Notes under the pieces: model-generated
Told to the model about the DNA's origin: nothing
What the model saw: only the letters and a program-made list of their open reading frames with translations
The model's database searches: none
Translations under genes and position numbers: made by a program
Origin: Isoetes taiwanensis
Lineage: Eukaryota > Streptophyta > Lycopodiopsida > Isoetales > Isoetaceae
Direction: 5' to 3'
Assembly: GCA_021234155.1 (NCBI GenBank)
Contig: JAJEKV010000040.1
Span: forward strand, 6,874,438 to 6,938,437
Length of the DNA stretch: 64,000 nt
Part shown: positions 37,200 through 48,509 of the stretch, in pieces
How the letters are laid out: every line of letters starts with the position of its first letter
How positions within the stretch are numbered: position 1 is the first letter of the stretch

Positions 37200-39060
37200 G
37201 GGACATGCCGATGGCGAGAACGGAATATGAATTCCATGTTAACCGGCTCTTTCTAACAAAGGGAAAAAGCCCAAAGAAATTAAGGCAAAAGATGTTACAG
37301 AGGCCGATTTTCTTCGAGTTTGGAAGATGCCACTCGGGATAGGGAAGATTAACCTGAAATTTATTCTACCGCCTATGAAACCCAAATTGAGCGACCTTCT
37401 TGGAAGGATTTACAAAAATCAAGCCCACTAACAATGAAGTTAGAGTCACCTTTGCTAGAGCTTTTGCACCGGGCTAATTCCCCTCAGCAGCAGCCTGCAA
37501 ATCCCCGAGGAATATGCTATCAACCTGGGCATCCTTGTCACGATGCTTTTAGGACTTCGGCGAGCGATAGCTTGGTTAAGCAAGAGGGTAGTAGCTACAA
37601 AGAACAACAAAGAATGCCATACTCAATCGACTTAGGAGGCTTCTTTGCTATGAAAGCGTAAAAAGAAAACGATATTTTGATGAAAGAAGAAGATTATTTG
37701 AGGAAGGAGGGTGCTCTCACTTGTTGACTTTCAGATGATCTCGCAATAGAAGAGCGGATATCCGAAAAAGTGAAGGACGAGAGGCTTTAGAAAACACAAG
37801 CCGAGATGAACAAGAAGCTATTCAAAGGCTTAAACACAAGAGGAAATGTGGCGAGACACGTTGTGACACCATAAATAAGTTGGATAAAAATGGATTGAAG
37901 AATTTGAAGGCCGACATCATCGAACTCAAAGAAGAAGTTGATGCTATTGAAAAGCATATGAAGATTTGGCATGCCAAATGCAAACATGTTGCTTTTTCCG
38001 CGGTCTGAGTCCAACGTAAATCGGATGCACCTAGGTATGGGTTCCTATGACATGCCTTTCTTGGATAATAAGGATGCATGTGAAGCATGTGGCCTTTTGT
38101 TCCTCAAAAGATTATGAATTGGATGTATAATTAACATGTGGTCACAAATGCCATGTTTTTGCTTTTCTCTTGTTTTTGATCAGATGCATTGCACCGTACC
38201 CAATTGGCATGAAGAGGTTCCAGGCAGCATATTGCAAGAATTGGTATATAAAGAATACCATCCTGTTGAAAGTGACACAGAAAGTGAGAATGATAGTGAC
38301 ACTGAAAGTAACAAGGAAGACAAGAAAAACAAGGTGCTGAGGACCAAAAGAAGAGGTAAAGAAGAAGATGATAGCAGCACTTCCAGACACGCCACCCGCC
38401 GCTCCCGACTTCATTGCGTAAAAGAGTTGCAAAGAAGAAGACCAGATCTGTGAAGAAGCTCAAACTTGAAAAAGTAATGACTTTGCATCTGGGCGTTTAG
38501 TCTAGTGGTAGCAACTATAGGTCTCGAGTTCAAGGCGCCCGTGAACTGCACTCCCGAATTAGGTGTCAAAACTCACGGATGCAATGTAAAAGTGGTTAAG
38601 CGGGGGCCCAACCAAGCAATGTAGTGTGGTGTGTGGTCACATGTCCAGTTGGATGCTGCCTAGTGGCGTGACGTTAAAATACTATCTATCTATCTATCTA
38701 TCTATTTTTTATTTGTTTTAAAAGTTTTCATGCACTTTAGCTTGTAGAAATATTTTGCAGGTTTTATTGATGTGGACAAGTTAAGTCCAGTGAAATTTGC
38801 TCATGTCAGCCCTCTCAAAAGCACAAGGAAATCACCAAGGTTGAATGACAACCTGCTGAAAGGTGATGTTACCACTCCTGAGAAGAAGAAAATAGGTTCA
38901 ACAGGTAACATAACTTATTTATTTATGAAATGTTTGTATGCTTTACTTATTTGTTTCATTCCTTACTGATTTCTGCTACAATGCAATGCAAAAAATGTGA
39001 ATAATCTTGCTGCTGAACCTCAAGGTGCTGAACATCGTGGTCTTTGAACCTCGTGAGAAA
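37200..39060 (+). pseudogene. accessory gene of the inner transposon
   Basis: Exon-like blocks on the plus strand: about 37,265-37,430 (EADFLRVWKMPLGIGKINLK), a coiled-coil stretch near 37,870-37,990 (ADIIELKEEVDAIEKHMKIW), 38,190-38,453 (a Ser/Asp/Glu-rich run, then a Lys/Arg-rich run with TRRSRL) and 38,761-38,904 (DKLSPVKFAHVSPLKSTRKS) with a GTAAC donor. The charged, basic, proline-Ser content suggests a DNA- or chromatin-binding partner. I do not recognise a family. A SINE lies in one intron and several stops interrupt the early part. Confidence 0.35.
38491..38710 (+). mobile_element. tRNA-derived SINE with (CTAT)n tail
   Basis: The head has an A box (TAGTCTAGTGG, 38,498-38,508) and a B box (CGAGTTCAAGG, about 38,525-38,535) at tRNA-like spacing. 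The body ends GTGGCGTGACGTTAAAATA followed by about five CTAT units and a T run. The tail matches the copies near 26.3 and 62.9 kb, so it is a repeated family transcribed by RNA polymerase III. Confidence 0.82.
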
Positions 39061-39299
39061 GTAGAGATATTGAGGAAGTTTGAAGTCACCAAAGACTTGG
39101 AGATTTATCGAGCAAAGATGATTCAGAAGTAGCGATTCAAGAGGTGAACCCTGATATTACCTTGGCAAAGCATTGCCGGTTTTCTATGGTTTTCAAACTT
39201 TAAGTTATAACTACTTAACAGTGCTGCTATGACATGCTCATTTCTGTGAAATGGAGCTGTACATTTTGGTTATTTTTGTAAACCCTTCAGCACCATTTA

Positions 39300-39610
39300 A
39301 TATATGATCTACTGTTTTAACTTGCAATATATGGATTGTGTTTACTTGCAATTGGATTGTGTGAGTTCACTTGCAATTGGATAACTTGCAATATATGATC
39401 TACTGTTTTAACTTGCAATTGGATTGTGTTTACTTGCAATTGGATTGTGTTTACTTGCAATTGGATAATGGTTACATTTTTACAATGTCAATGTCAATGT
39501 CAATGTTTAGAATTCAATGGTTGTAATTTCTGTAAATTCAATGGTTACATTTTACAATGTCAATGTCAATGTTTAGAATTCAATGGTTGTAATTTCTGTA
39601 ATGGTTGGAA
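39300..39610 (+). repeat. minisatellite of ACTTGCAATTGGAT and TGTCAA units
   Basis: From about 39,318 to 39,470 the unit ACTTGCAATTGGATTGTGTT and variants recur seven or eight times; from 39,484 to 39,600 CAATGT-type units follow in two related blocks. It lies just 3' of both convergent genes of the inner transposon. Confidence 0.8.
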
Positions 39611-39621
39611 TGGTTTATATT

Positions 39622-42600
39622 TCATTGTCTCCATTCTTTCTTCTTCTTTTCTTTGCAAACCTTTGCTTTGGGTTGTGATTTTGAGTCAACTGCATCTTGT
39701 GCCAAGATGGTAGTGTTTTGTGGCAAGCTGTCCATGATGTGATCATGCACATCTTCATCAAGCTCATACTGGTTATTTCCCATGTGATGCATGACAAAGT
39801 TCACTGCAGTAACTAAATGACTGTAAACACTACATTCAGGATCATGCTCCAGCAACTCGTATCTGCAACCTCCAATGAACTTGTAGTACTTTCCTGTTAC
39901 AACAACTTCATTCCTACCAAACTTCTGCCCCCAAGGATCCTTGTATGCTTTCTCAATGACATGTTTAACCTGTGTGCATTTCAGAATATAAAAATCTACC
40001 TTTTCTTTGTTGTTAGGCTCGGCATTGACTGCAAAGTTATCTCCAATTGCAATTATATCTGACTTCCATTCAGGATCTCCCTCATAAACAGGACCATCAG
40101 CAGCTTCATCTTTATATTCAGCACCTGGTCTTAGCTCAGAAAAAATCCATGTGCCTATTCTCTCCCTGTTAGGACACTTGCCATACTTACCAAGCCAGCA
40201 ATTGTGGCAGAAACAAGAATAATTCATGTGTGCAACTTGAGTAGGGTCTGCACTTTGAATAGGCCTGATAGCATGGAAATGACTTGATCCAACTAGAGTT
40301 GCACAATCATAACTCTCACTCCTGTCAACTTCATCAATTCCTATTTCCCAAAAAAACCTGCAGTTTCACAAACATAGAACATTCAAACAAAATATGAAAT
40401 GATATAAAAGGGTTTTGAGAAAATACCTAAATCTGTCCTTATATTCAATTGTGGAATGTTCTTTGAAATGTCTCGTACAAAAAACAACTACATCATGTGC
40501 ATTTCTCAATGGTGTTGAATTCCTCTTTAACATTTTGTAACGGGCCCATGGTAGACCGCTCGAGTATTCGAACCTTGAATGTGCCTGTGGGGCGTTTCCG
40601 AGACACCGGCATAAATGGGTAGAAGCGACTACTCATAAACGTCTAGACGGTTTTGCCCAGTTGGTTAAGGGCATGTCGGTTAGGAACGTTACAGTTGGTA
40701 TCAGAGCAGGTCTCGAGTTCGAGTCTTCATGGGTGCCTATATGCATGGGTAATTTGCAAAGACTTGGTAATCATTGTGACATGGTATAGCCTTGGATGCT
40801 CGAGGACGAGCATAGTTCTAGTGGGAGAGACTGTAACGGGCCCATGGTAGACCGCTCGAGTATTCGAACCTTGAATGTGCCTGTGGGGCGTTTCCGAGAC
40901 ACCGGCATAAATGGGTAGAAGCGACTACTCATAAACGTCTAGACGGTTTTGCCCAGTTGGTTAAGGGCATGTCGGTTAGGAACGTTACACATTTCATGAG
41001 TTAGTGCCCTCTTAATGACAGCTCCAGCACCATCATATTCACCTGTCTCAAGAAAAATGACTGATCATGCATAGGAATACAACAATAAAAGAACAAAACA
41101 TTTCAGAATACCTTTTCCATGGTATGAAGCAAAATAATTCCAATTTATTGGAATGCTGGAGTTTTGGTAGTACCTACCAAGGAAATAAAATGGCCTTGCA
41201 CCTTTAAACTGATGAGAGCATCCATCAGACCACATAATATGCTGCTTATATTTGATACCTCTGTCTGCTAAAAAATTTGCATGTTTGAGCAAGCAGTGTT
41301 GCACAAATAAGGTGTCATGTTCCCTATCATCCGAGATGTAGAAATGTGTCTCTTTGATAATTCTTCTTTCATTCTCATCTAAATGAGGATCATCTAATTT
41401 TGTTTGCATATGTCCGTATGTAATGTGTACCAAAATTGTGCACCTGATCATTCCTCCAATGAAGACTTTGGATTTCTTGTTGGATCTTGAAGGTATAATT
41501 TCAACCAAAAGTCAATCATCAAAACAATTGAATCCTTTTGAACGTTGCCAAACAATCCCTAAATTGTTTGGCCTCCGCCACCTCCCCTCATAGTTGTGTG
41601 GAATGAGGCGATTCAAGACTGTCTTTGCATTCTCAAATATCTCGACAACACTTGTTGATTTTGTAAACCAATTTGGTTCTTGGTTTTTAGAAACCTTATA
41701 ACCTCCCTTATCATTAGGCTCTTCCACATGCTCATAGACCTACAACAAGAAACAACAAACAAATTACAACCAAAGACTAGACAACCTAAATAGACAATCC
41801 TCACCTTGTCATATGTCTTCCGGTCAACTTGATACCCTTTCACGGATGTCTTTTTCCTTTGGACATATTGGTAACTTGCTTGGCCCACACTTTTTGCATT
41901 TTAAAGTCAAACAATCATGTGCATGCCATTCATCAGATTCATCTCAGGCACACATACTAGTGACCTCAAAGCTCACTAGTTGAAGCATAGGTGCACTTTC
42001 TTGACATGCATGTTGGTCCAGCCCTGATGACCTCACAAGTGCACTTGCAACCAACACCATGTATTTTTTCATCATGTCCGACTTTGTTAATTGCAACTCT
42101 TACAAAGTCTGCTTTCATATGATACACACAGCAACACGTCTCTCTATCCTTAACCTTCCTAACATAGGGAGGTTTCAATGCATGGAATAGTGAAAAAGAG
42201 ACCTCAAACTTTGGATATTCACTTCTGAAACGTTGGTAGAAAGTGACCTGCAAGACATGCAACCAACAATTAGCATTACACATTTTGAAGTCCAAAGAAT
42301 AAAGAATAAAATACAACCAATAAATAAAATACAACCAATAAATATTCTAACCTGAGTCTCTTCTAAGAAGTGTAGTGGATGCATAATTTTCTTCCCTTTA
42401 GATAATCTGATCTTTAAAACATGTTTCTTGGAAGGAGACACTCTAGTGTTGTTCCTCCAAAAGTCAACTATGAATTTTCTTTCATCATAAGAAAGTTTGT
42501 CAATTCTTGTGCTTTTCTTGAACATGGACCATGGGCCATCACCATGTTCAGCAGCTAACCTTCTATTAACTGCAACTGTAACAATTTTCCTGTTTAGATT

Positions 42601-43815
42601 CATTTGTTTGGCAAAAGCACATTTGTTAGTATCGAAGACTAAGCGCAAAAAGACATTTGCGGTGCCACGCTCTCCAAGTATCAGTGGTTTTCGAGTACTT
42701 ATGTGCTTCAAAAGAATCCCTCAGATTTTTAACAATCATTTCCATTGTTTTCACTTCTTTTGTGCATGGAACACCAAGTTCTGGCACCCACTTGGCAGCA
42801 CCACTTAGGATTTCTTTTCTGTCAGCAGGTTTAGCTTTTTCAAAAATTTGATTCAATACTTTCCCTACTTCTTTGGACAGTTTCTTTTTTTTCCTTGAGG
42901 TAAGTAAACCTTTTTTCCGGTGCATCATCCGCATCCGACCTTCTTTTTCCTTTTTTTTCTGCCTTTGAATCCTTCTTATCTCAGCAGCTTTTTTTTTGAG
43001 CATAACTTCCAATGAATGTTGGCAGGACATGTTCTCACAACCTTCATTCAAGCAGGAATCAGTATTCAACCAATTTAATCTTAATTACCAAGTGTGTAGA
43101 AAAATAAGTCAGCATAGTTATGTGCATGAAAAATAAGTCAGCATAGTTATGTGTAGAAAAATAAGTCAAAGATAGGTGTTTTTTTGAGAATTGTTTGAAG
43201 CATCTGGTCTTCCAAGATCTGATGCAAACAAGTCTGAAAGTGGAAATATTCTTAAATGTTGTCAACCAAGATAGAATACATATGTAAAAGTCAAAGCATA
43301 TTAGAGGAAACAAACCTTCTTGTTCTAAACAAAACGAATCCATGGTAGGCTCAACAACATCTCCATCAAAAACATTTGAAGGCATGAAATCTGGACAAGA
43401 AGCATTTGGCAGCTCCCCAAAATCATATGTAAGATCTCAGAATTATCAACATGATCTTCCAAATAACTGTATTCTGCATCAAATAAATTGAAAGTTAAAT
43501 TTCATCTTTCAGCACCACAACAGCACAGTCCTTTCCATGTGCTGAATTGGGTTCGGATTCCCTCACTAAATTTGAGGATTGTTTATACCTGCAGGTAAGG
43601 AAGTATTTGCCTTGGTTTGTGGTACTTTGTTCTCAGAAAAATTCTTTGAGAATGTTGAACAGCAATTGGAAAAGTGCTTTGATTGCTCTACAAATTCGTG
43701 CAGACCGGAATAGAGTCTCCCTGCATCAAAATTGCATGAATTCTTTGCTAATGAAGCTAGGAAAGCTTTTTTCCAGTCGGAAACCATAGCTTTCCTGCTC
43801 CAAGCAAGAAACACA
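39622..43815 (-). pseudogene. inner transposase gene (same family as the outer one)
   Basis: Minus strand. N-terminal blocks at 43.8-43.55 kb and 43.4-43.3 kb are uncertain. The block 43,069-42,356 carries a Lys-rich coiled coil (EIRRIQRQKKKEKEG), GAAKWVPELGVPCTKEV, a frameshift near 42,700, then FWRNNTRVSPSKKHVL ending EETQ. The next exon opens VTFYQRFRSEYPKF and has a Cys-rich GCKCTCEV piece. After 41,890 come RRPNNLGIVWQRSKGFNCFD, an in-frame TGA at 41,512, HFYISDDREHDTLFVQHC, HIMWSDGCSHQFKGARPFY and SYHGK, spliced to GEYDGAGAVIKRALTHEM, where the TRIM interrupts. The last exon has CFCHNCWLGKYGKCPN, a probable beta-rich domain (DFYILKCTQVKHV, VVVTGKYYKFIGG) and a Lys-rich end. Motifs align one by one with the outer copy. 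Likely role: cut-and-paste of this element. Confidence 0.62.
40536..40989 (+). mobile_element. TRIM (miniature LTR retrotransposon), intact
   Basis: Two LTRs of 158 bp (40,536-40,693 and 40,832-40,989), identical by eye, start TGTAACGGGCCC and end AACGTTACA. After the first comes GT and then the primer site TGGTATCAGAGC (40,696-40,707), complementary to the initiator Met tRNA 3' end. A purine run AGTGGGAGAGA precedes the second LTR. CATTT flanks both sides (40,531-40,535 and 40,990-40,994). The 138-bp interior has no coding capacity, so enzymes come from another element. Identical LTRs indicate a recent insertion. Confidence 0.97.
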
Positions 43816-46584
43816 ATTCTGCATCAAAGAAATGTTAATTCCGCCAATTTCCATTTCGAAAGCAACCTACCCTTCCAGGATCGCTGAGTTGGCTTCAATC
43901 AAGGTCCTTGATTGATCTTGAAGGCCAATGAATTCTCCCGCTCCCCGGAATAGCTATGGCGGGTGACGGGCGAGAAGAGTGACGTTTTTGGTGAAGGGTT
44001 GAAGAAGGCCGAACAACACTTCACCAGCACTAGTGTCGCGACATGTTTTTTTGAACATGTCAAATGAAAATACACCCATGTATATTCTGGATGTATTGTA
44101 GATGTAGGCAGTAACTAAGAAGAAATTAGTGTGGAGATGTATTAATTGTCAAGAAATTATGTGACTTCATAGTAAATGAAATAAAATTCATGTCAGAATA
44201 TACATGTATGTGTGGGAGTTTAGGGTCTTGAATATGTAAAAGATTTGTATGTAATGTAATGTAATGTAATGTAATGAGGTGACTAATTTTATTTCACTGT
44301 AATTTTACAGATTGAATTATTCCAGAATTTTGTGGATCAGTATCCAGAGATTCGGATTGGGCTTAGGCAATTTGAATACTTAAAACCTTCTTGCATTAGA
44401 AAGCTAAAGGAAAGAAACACATGTTGTTGCGGAAACACGAGCAATCAGACCGCAAGCGTGCATTTAATTTGATGAGGTCAAGACTCCATGAAAATTGTTC
44501 GTGCAATTGTGGTGTGTGTGCAGCTGAAGCTCATGCTGGGATATGTCAAGCCAAGAACATGACATTTGATAATGTTAGCACATTTTGGAGGGCTATGGTA
44601 TGTGACAGAGCAGCAGGCAACGAATGACATAAGCTATAATGTATCAAATCATTGTGGAAATTGTGGGAAACAATTAATTGAGTTGTGTCCAAGAGAATAC
44701 AATGAGCAGATTGATCAAATGCTTGATTGGCAAGTCTATGGTTACGTTAATGAGCCCTCGAAGAAAGGATCTTCACGAAGACTAAAGCTAATTGACAAGA
44801 AAGGCAGCTCCAGTAATATGTTGGATAACATGTTTGATCATATGTCGAAGTTTGTATATCATAACTTTGTGGCACATTGGCAGAGCAAACAATTCAAGGA
44901 ATCCATGAAGAGTCTTCGTGATGATACCGTATTATCAGTTGTTGATTTCTCGGAGAATTATACTTTGAAGCCATTCAACGAGATTCAAGCACAACATTGG
45001 TACAATGAACAAATCAGCATATTGGTCCACATCACGATGTTCAAGGTACATGGTAAAATGAGGAAATGTGTGCACTTCTTTATTTCAGATGACAAAATAC
45101 ATGATACTCACTTTGTACAAAAAGCATTCACTATGCACCTCAATTGGCTGAAAGAAAATGGTGCTGGCCATATGAAATACCACTTAGTTTGGTCTGACGG
45201 GTGTGCAGCCCAATTCAAGTCGAGAAGAGCTTTCTATCATGTAACTAGGTATCATCAACAAAGATAAGATCAGAATGCACCGGAATTTCTTTTGGCTCGA
45301 GGACATGGGAAGGGCACACATGACGGAGAAGGAGCCATAGCCAAACTTTGGCTTGAGGCAGAACAAAGAAAAAAGGATGCAGTGATAAAAAAATGCAGAA
45401 ACTGCATGTGAGGTTCTTGAAGAGAAAATTCGTGATGTGGAAAGGGTATTTTGGAAGGTGTCTGACATTTCACCGTTCCCAAAGATTTGATGTGCTCCGG
45501 ACAGTGAAAGGGGTGCAATCTCTTCATTGCGTATAATCCATAGATCCAAATGATCCAACAAAGTTAATGTGTAGATCTCTTTCATGTTTTGTAAGGCATG
45601 CATTTTGATTGGCCTCGCTTGTGAAAATCTTGATCATTGTGGCGGTGGGAGTTGAGAAAACTAGAGCCTACAAACAGGGACAATGTTGAAGAAGATGGGT
45701 AATGGCAGTGAGGACTTGTGGGCAAATGACGTGGACAATGTGGATGAGGCAGTCAAGGAGGTTGGAGATGATTTTTGCATCATTCACATCCCCATACAAT
45801 TATGAAAGGGTCCCTTATTATCTCATCCAAAGGTACGTAGTGAAACATGCCCTCGAAGAAGACACCAAGGATGACTATGGAAATGAATTTTATTGTGGTA
45901 ATGAAGTTATAGCTGGTAACTACTTTAAATTGATTCCTAGTTGCCATCAAAAGTATAGGCTTATTCAAGGAAAGAAACCATCCCGAGTCAGTAATTGGGA
46001 TGAGATTTCCATTGGAACCAGTCAAACATAAGATTAAAGGTACATCTTATGCATATGAACTTACTAACTATTGGCATGAAATGTTGCTGGAAAATTTGCC
46101 AGAGATTGTAGAATCTCTCGAATGTCGTTAACCTGTTGTTGAAGTAACTTTTCTATGCACTAAGGCATGGACTTGCAAACCGAATATGTCGAGAATGTGA
46201 TGTTCATGTAATCAGAAAATATTTTTATGTCCAAGCATACTGTCCAAAAGTCATGGTCCTTATAAAATAGATCCATGAACCAGATTAAAACATTGTTTAT
46301 ATAGTTCCAAGACTGTTATACTTATTGTAAGCTGTAAAAGCACATGTAGCGTAAGGTCTCAAGATTCAAGATTCAAGACTCAAGATTCATCCGGAAAGGT
46401 CCTCAGTAGGTGTGAGATCAGCAATAGTCCTGTTCGAAAATTGTGAGAAGAGTGTCGGGACAATTTGTTTGGAAGTTGGTGAAATCTAACAGAAGCAAGA
46501 CATGTGCTTCGCTTACATTTGCCATTTATGATAGAGATTGGTAAAGTATGGTTTGAGGCTATTGAATCTCCAAACCTCAACCCT

Positions 46585-47188
46585 TCAAAGCACTTTGTTG
46601 ATTGCTTTTGCATGCACAACTTCCTGTTTAAGTTGAATTAGAATACTTTCTAGTTCTGCTTGAGATAATTGGGATTCCTCATCCTCCTTGTCCGCTGCTA
46701 CTCCCATAGCTCGATCCATGCTTCCAACATTGTTAAGTCTCCTCTGTGCATCTGTGTAGAACATCATAAGCAATTGTTAGATTAGGAATAAAAGCATGTT
46801 TAAGAATAGGAGTACCTCTGAACTCGTGACTGCCTCTCCGTTTGATTTTTTTCAATTGGTTTCCCTGTTCGGCATTGATCTCCTCAAGAATCGGGTGCGC
46901 CAGGTGAGTTTGCATTTGAATTGGGGATATAGATTGTGATCTAGTCGTTCGATCTCCTTCTGCCATCGGAATCAACCAGTCACCACAGATAAAAAAGGAA
47001 TTTTTATCCCTGTCTATTCCCTTCTCCCCTGTTTCTGATATGGCTCGTACCATGCCAATGATTTGTTCCTTAACCTGATTGGACATTCTGCCAAAATACA
47101 TCAACATCCTTTTCTCAAAATCTTTCCCACTGCCCTCTTTTTCTGACCCAATTGGCCAATGGTTGTTGCTGGCATATATCCCACAAGC
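46585..47188 (-). CDS. unidentified two-exon gene
   Basis: Exon 47,188-46,816 and exon 46,751-46,585 have an acceptor (CTAG), a GTACT donor and a CACAG acceptor; joined they give 540 nt, exactly 180 codons, ending TGA. The first exon may continue upstream since no start is needed at 47,188; an internal Met stands at 47,107. Peptide landmarks: RMLMYFGRMSNQVKEQIIGM, FFICGDWLIPMAEGD, and an acidic helical C-terminus ESQLSQAELESILIQLKQEV. I do not recognise the family. It lies between the outer transposon and the palindrome cluster and may belong to a transposon. Confidence 0.5.
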
Positions 47189-47219
47189 CTAGCTCAAATG
47201 AAAGGGCTATACTCAATGA

Positions 47220-47393
47220 GGAATATTCCTTTCAATGTAATAAGGAATATTCCTTGTAACTATGGGTGCACTTAAACAAACTAAAGAATATTCCTTTGAA
47301 GGTAATAAGGAACATTCCTGATAACTAGGCACTAAGGAATATTCCTTTCAATGCAATAAGGAATATTCCTTTCAAGGTGATAAGGAATATTCC
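47220..47393. repeat. seven GGAATATTCC palindromes at about 24-bp spacing
   Basis: Sites start at 47,220, 47,244, 47,285 (first G changed), 47,309 (GGAACATTCC), 47,336, 47,360 and 47,384. Several extend to AAGGAATATTCCTT. The steps are 24, 41, 24, 27, 24 and 24 bp, so most lie a little over two helical turns apart. Clustered palindromes like this suit a cooperative DNA-binding protein or transposase subterminal sites. Confidence 0.85.
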
Positions 47394-47399
47394 TTGTCA

Positions 47400-47995
47400 T
47401 CTCTATATTGATCTCATATACATTTTACCAAGGGAACTTTACCAATCTCTTGGTATGCAGTTCCCGTTATGTCAAACATGTTGGTCAATGAAAGTCAAAC
47501 ATGTAACAAAGGGGGGTGATTCACACTTGTTGACTTCCAAATTGTTGACTCAGGCTTTACCAAACACAATATGCATAGGTACACAATATGCCTTAACGTA
47601 ATCCATTCATTTGGCATTTGTTGATTTGGCAATTGTTGATTTGGTAACATGTGGAACATTGAATGCATGTGGGATATTTGAGCCCATTACTAAAAAAAAG
47701 GGTGGACGAGGATTACATTTTGAACAGTCATGACACTCTGGCCTGTAACTGAAGATTACAAGCCAGAGAGCCATAACTTTTCATCATCTAATCTCTATCC
47801 ACACTATTCAATGAAGCAGCAAAACACTATTTATATATGCGCACGATTTTTGTGATATATGCATGTGGGATATTGCTAACTTTGTGTTAGGGTTGTGCTA
47901 ACTGCATACCAAGGAATTGGTCTCATATATTGATCAACCTATACATTTTACATTTGCAAAAATATTGAGGTGGGTGGCTCGGCTCCCGAGGTGTG
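47400..47995. other. spacer; possible element end near 47,690
   Basis: No gene is seen. AAAAGGGTGGACGAGGATTACA at about 47,687-47,708 partly resembles the left end at 55,791 (GGGTGGGC...GATTATTTTACA) and could be the other terminus of that element, but the match is short. Confidence 0.3.
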
Positions 47996-47998
47996 AAA

Positions 47999-48120
47999 TC
48001 GTATGCATGCAAACATCCCTTTCCTCTTCTGCCTCATTCCCAAAATCGTATGCATGCAAACATCCCTTTCCTCTTCTGCCTCATTCCCAAAATCGCATGC
48101 ATGCAAACATCCCTTTTATT
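47999..48120 (+). repeat. 47-bp tandem repeat, about 2.6 copies
   Basis: The unit starts TCGTATGCATGCAAACATCC and runs 47 bp (47,999-48,045 and 48,046-48,092, then a partial copy with an internal deletion). Because 47 is not a multiple of three, each copy reads in a different frame, so it is unlikely to code. Confidence 0.9.
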
Positions 48121-48207
48121 CCCAAAATTCTGCCCTGCAGCTTTATTCCGTCCATCTTCCTCTTCCTCGGGTCAGCTTCATTCCGTCCATTCCGTTCGAT
48201 TCCGTCA

Positions 48208-48505
48208 ATGGCCAGGTTCAAAACTAGTTCGCAAGAGTACTCCAGCTATTGTGCCTGCTCCTTCACCGCCAGCTCGGTCGAATCTGCGGTGTCCTCATCG
48301 GGGAGGGCATCCGGTTCTGATGGTGGCCAAGTTCACTCCACCACAAGTGAAGAAACTTATCACTGAGGCACAAGCTGTTTGTTCAATCCGGGTTCTCGAA
48401 TGGGTTGATCAAGGTTACCCTGATGAGGAGCGTCTTCTGGAAATGAAGATGTATGCCATGGAGGACGACCTCCATATAGAGCTGAGGATGGCCCTCCAGC
48501 CCTGA
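48208..48505 (+). CDS. unidentified small open frame
   Basis: The frame ending at 48,505 contains VAKFTPPQVKKLITEAQAV and RVLEWVDQGYPDEERLLEMK, an amphipathic, helix-like end that looks selected rather than random. The first ATG in a good place (48,208) lies in another frame that stops at 48,366, so either the true start is elsewhere or a frameshift is present. It points toward the minus-strand gene at 49-50 kb. No family recognised. Confidence 0.35.
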
Positions 48506-48509
48506 TTAG

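Larger units (their letters stand above)
36831..44077 (-). mobile_element. inner two-gene DNA transposon, 7.25 kb
   Basis: Left end GGGTGTTTTTATGCTTGACA, right end (reverse complement) GGGTGTATTTTCATTTGACA, 16 of 21 positions alike; ATGT flanks both sides (36,827-36,830 and 44,078-44,081). Two genes point toward each other: a plus-strand gene from about 37.2 to 39.1 kb and a transposase on the minus strand from about 43.8 to 39.6 kb. This convergent plan is known from other two-gene DNA transposons such as MuDR. The ends are the weakest part of the call. Confidence 0.5.
35480..46131 (+). mobile_element. outer DNA transposon, interrupted by a nested relative
   Basis: The left end is taken at 35,480 because GGGTAGAAGCATRAAAGGG and about 130 bp after it recur at 55,775 at the start of another element. 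The transposase gene runs 35,688-46,131 with an intron (36,634-44,310) that contains a complete second element in the opposite orientation. The right terminus was not found. A 4-bp flank around the inner insert matches, so excising it in thought gives an intron of about 430 bp. Confidence 0.55.
35688..46131 (+). pseudogene. outer transposase gene (DFxENY/WSDG/HGKG family)
   Basis: Exon 1 (35,688-35,771) begins MAPDSTSRKTCPES. Exon 2 (35,870-36,633) begins DVVSPFCRMD, has a frameshift near 36,200 and stops near 36,393, then continues with NLWALAGRNPRTNTIDQAMK and ends DITQ at a GTACG donor. Exon 3 starts at 44,311 (IELFQNFVDQYPEI), shifts frame near 44,425, then carries SVVDFSENYTLKP (first acidic site), HLVWSDGCAAQFKSRRAFY (second) and, after an in-frame TAA at 45,265, ARGHGKGTHDGEGA (third), followed by a cysteine-rich piece and FYCGNEVIAGNYFKL. 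The three acidic motifs in this order suggest an RNase-H-fold DDE/D transposase. I cannot name the superfamily. The same intron position is used in the inner copy. It is inactive. Confidence 0.6.

Noticed and set aside
38488..38560. A functional tRNA gene
   Set aside because: A- and B-box-like words are present, but the acceptor stem does not pair and the body continues into a SINE with a CTAT tail.
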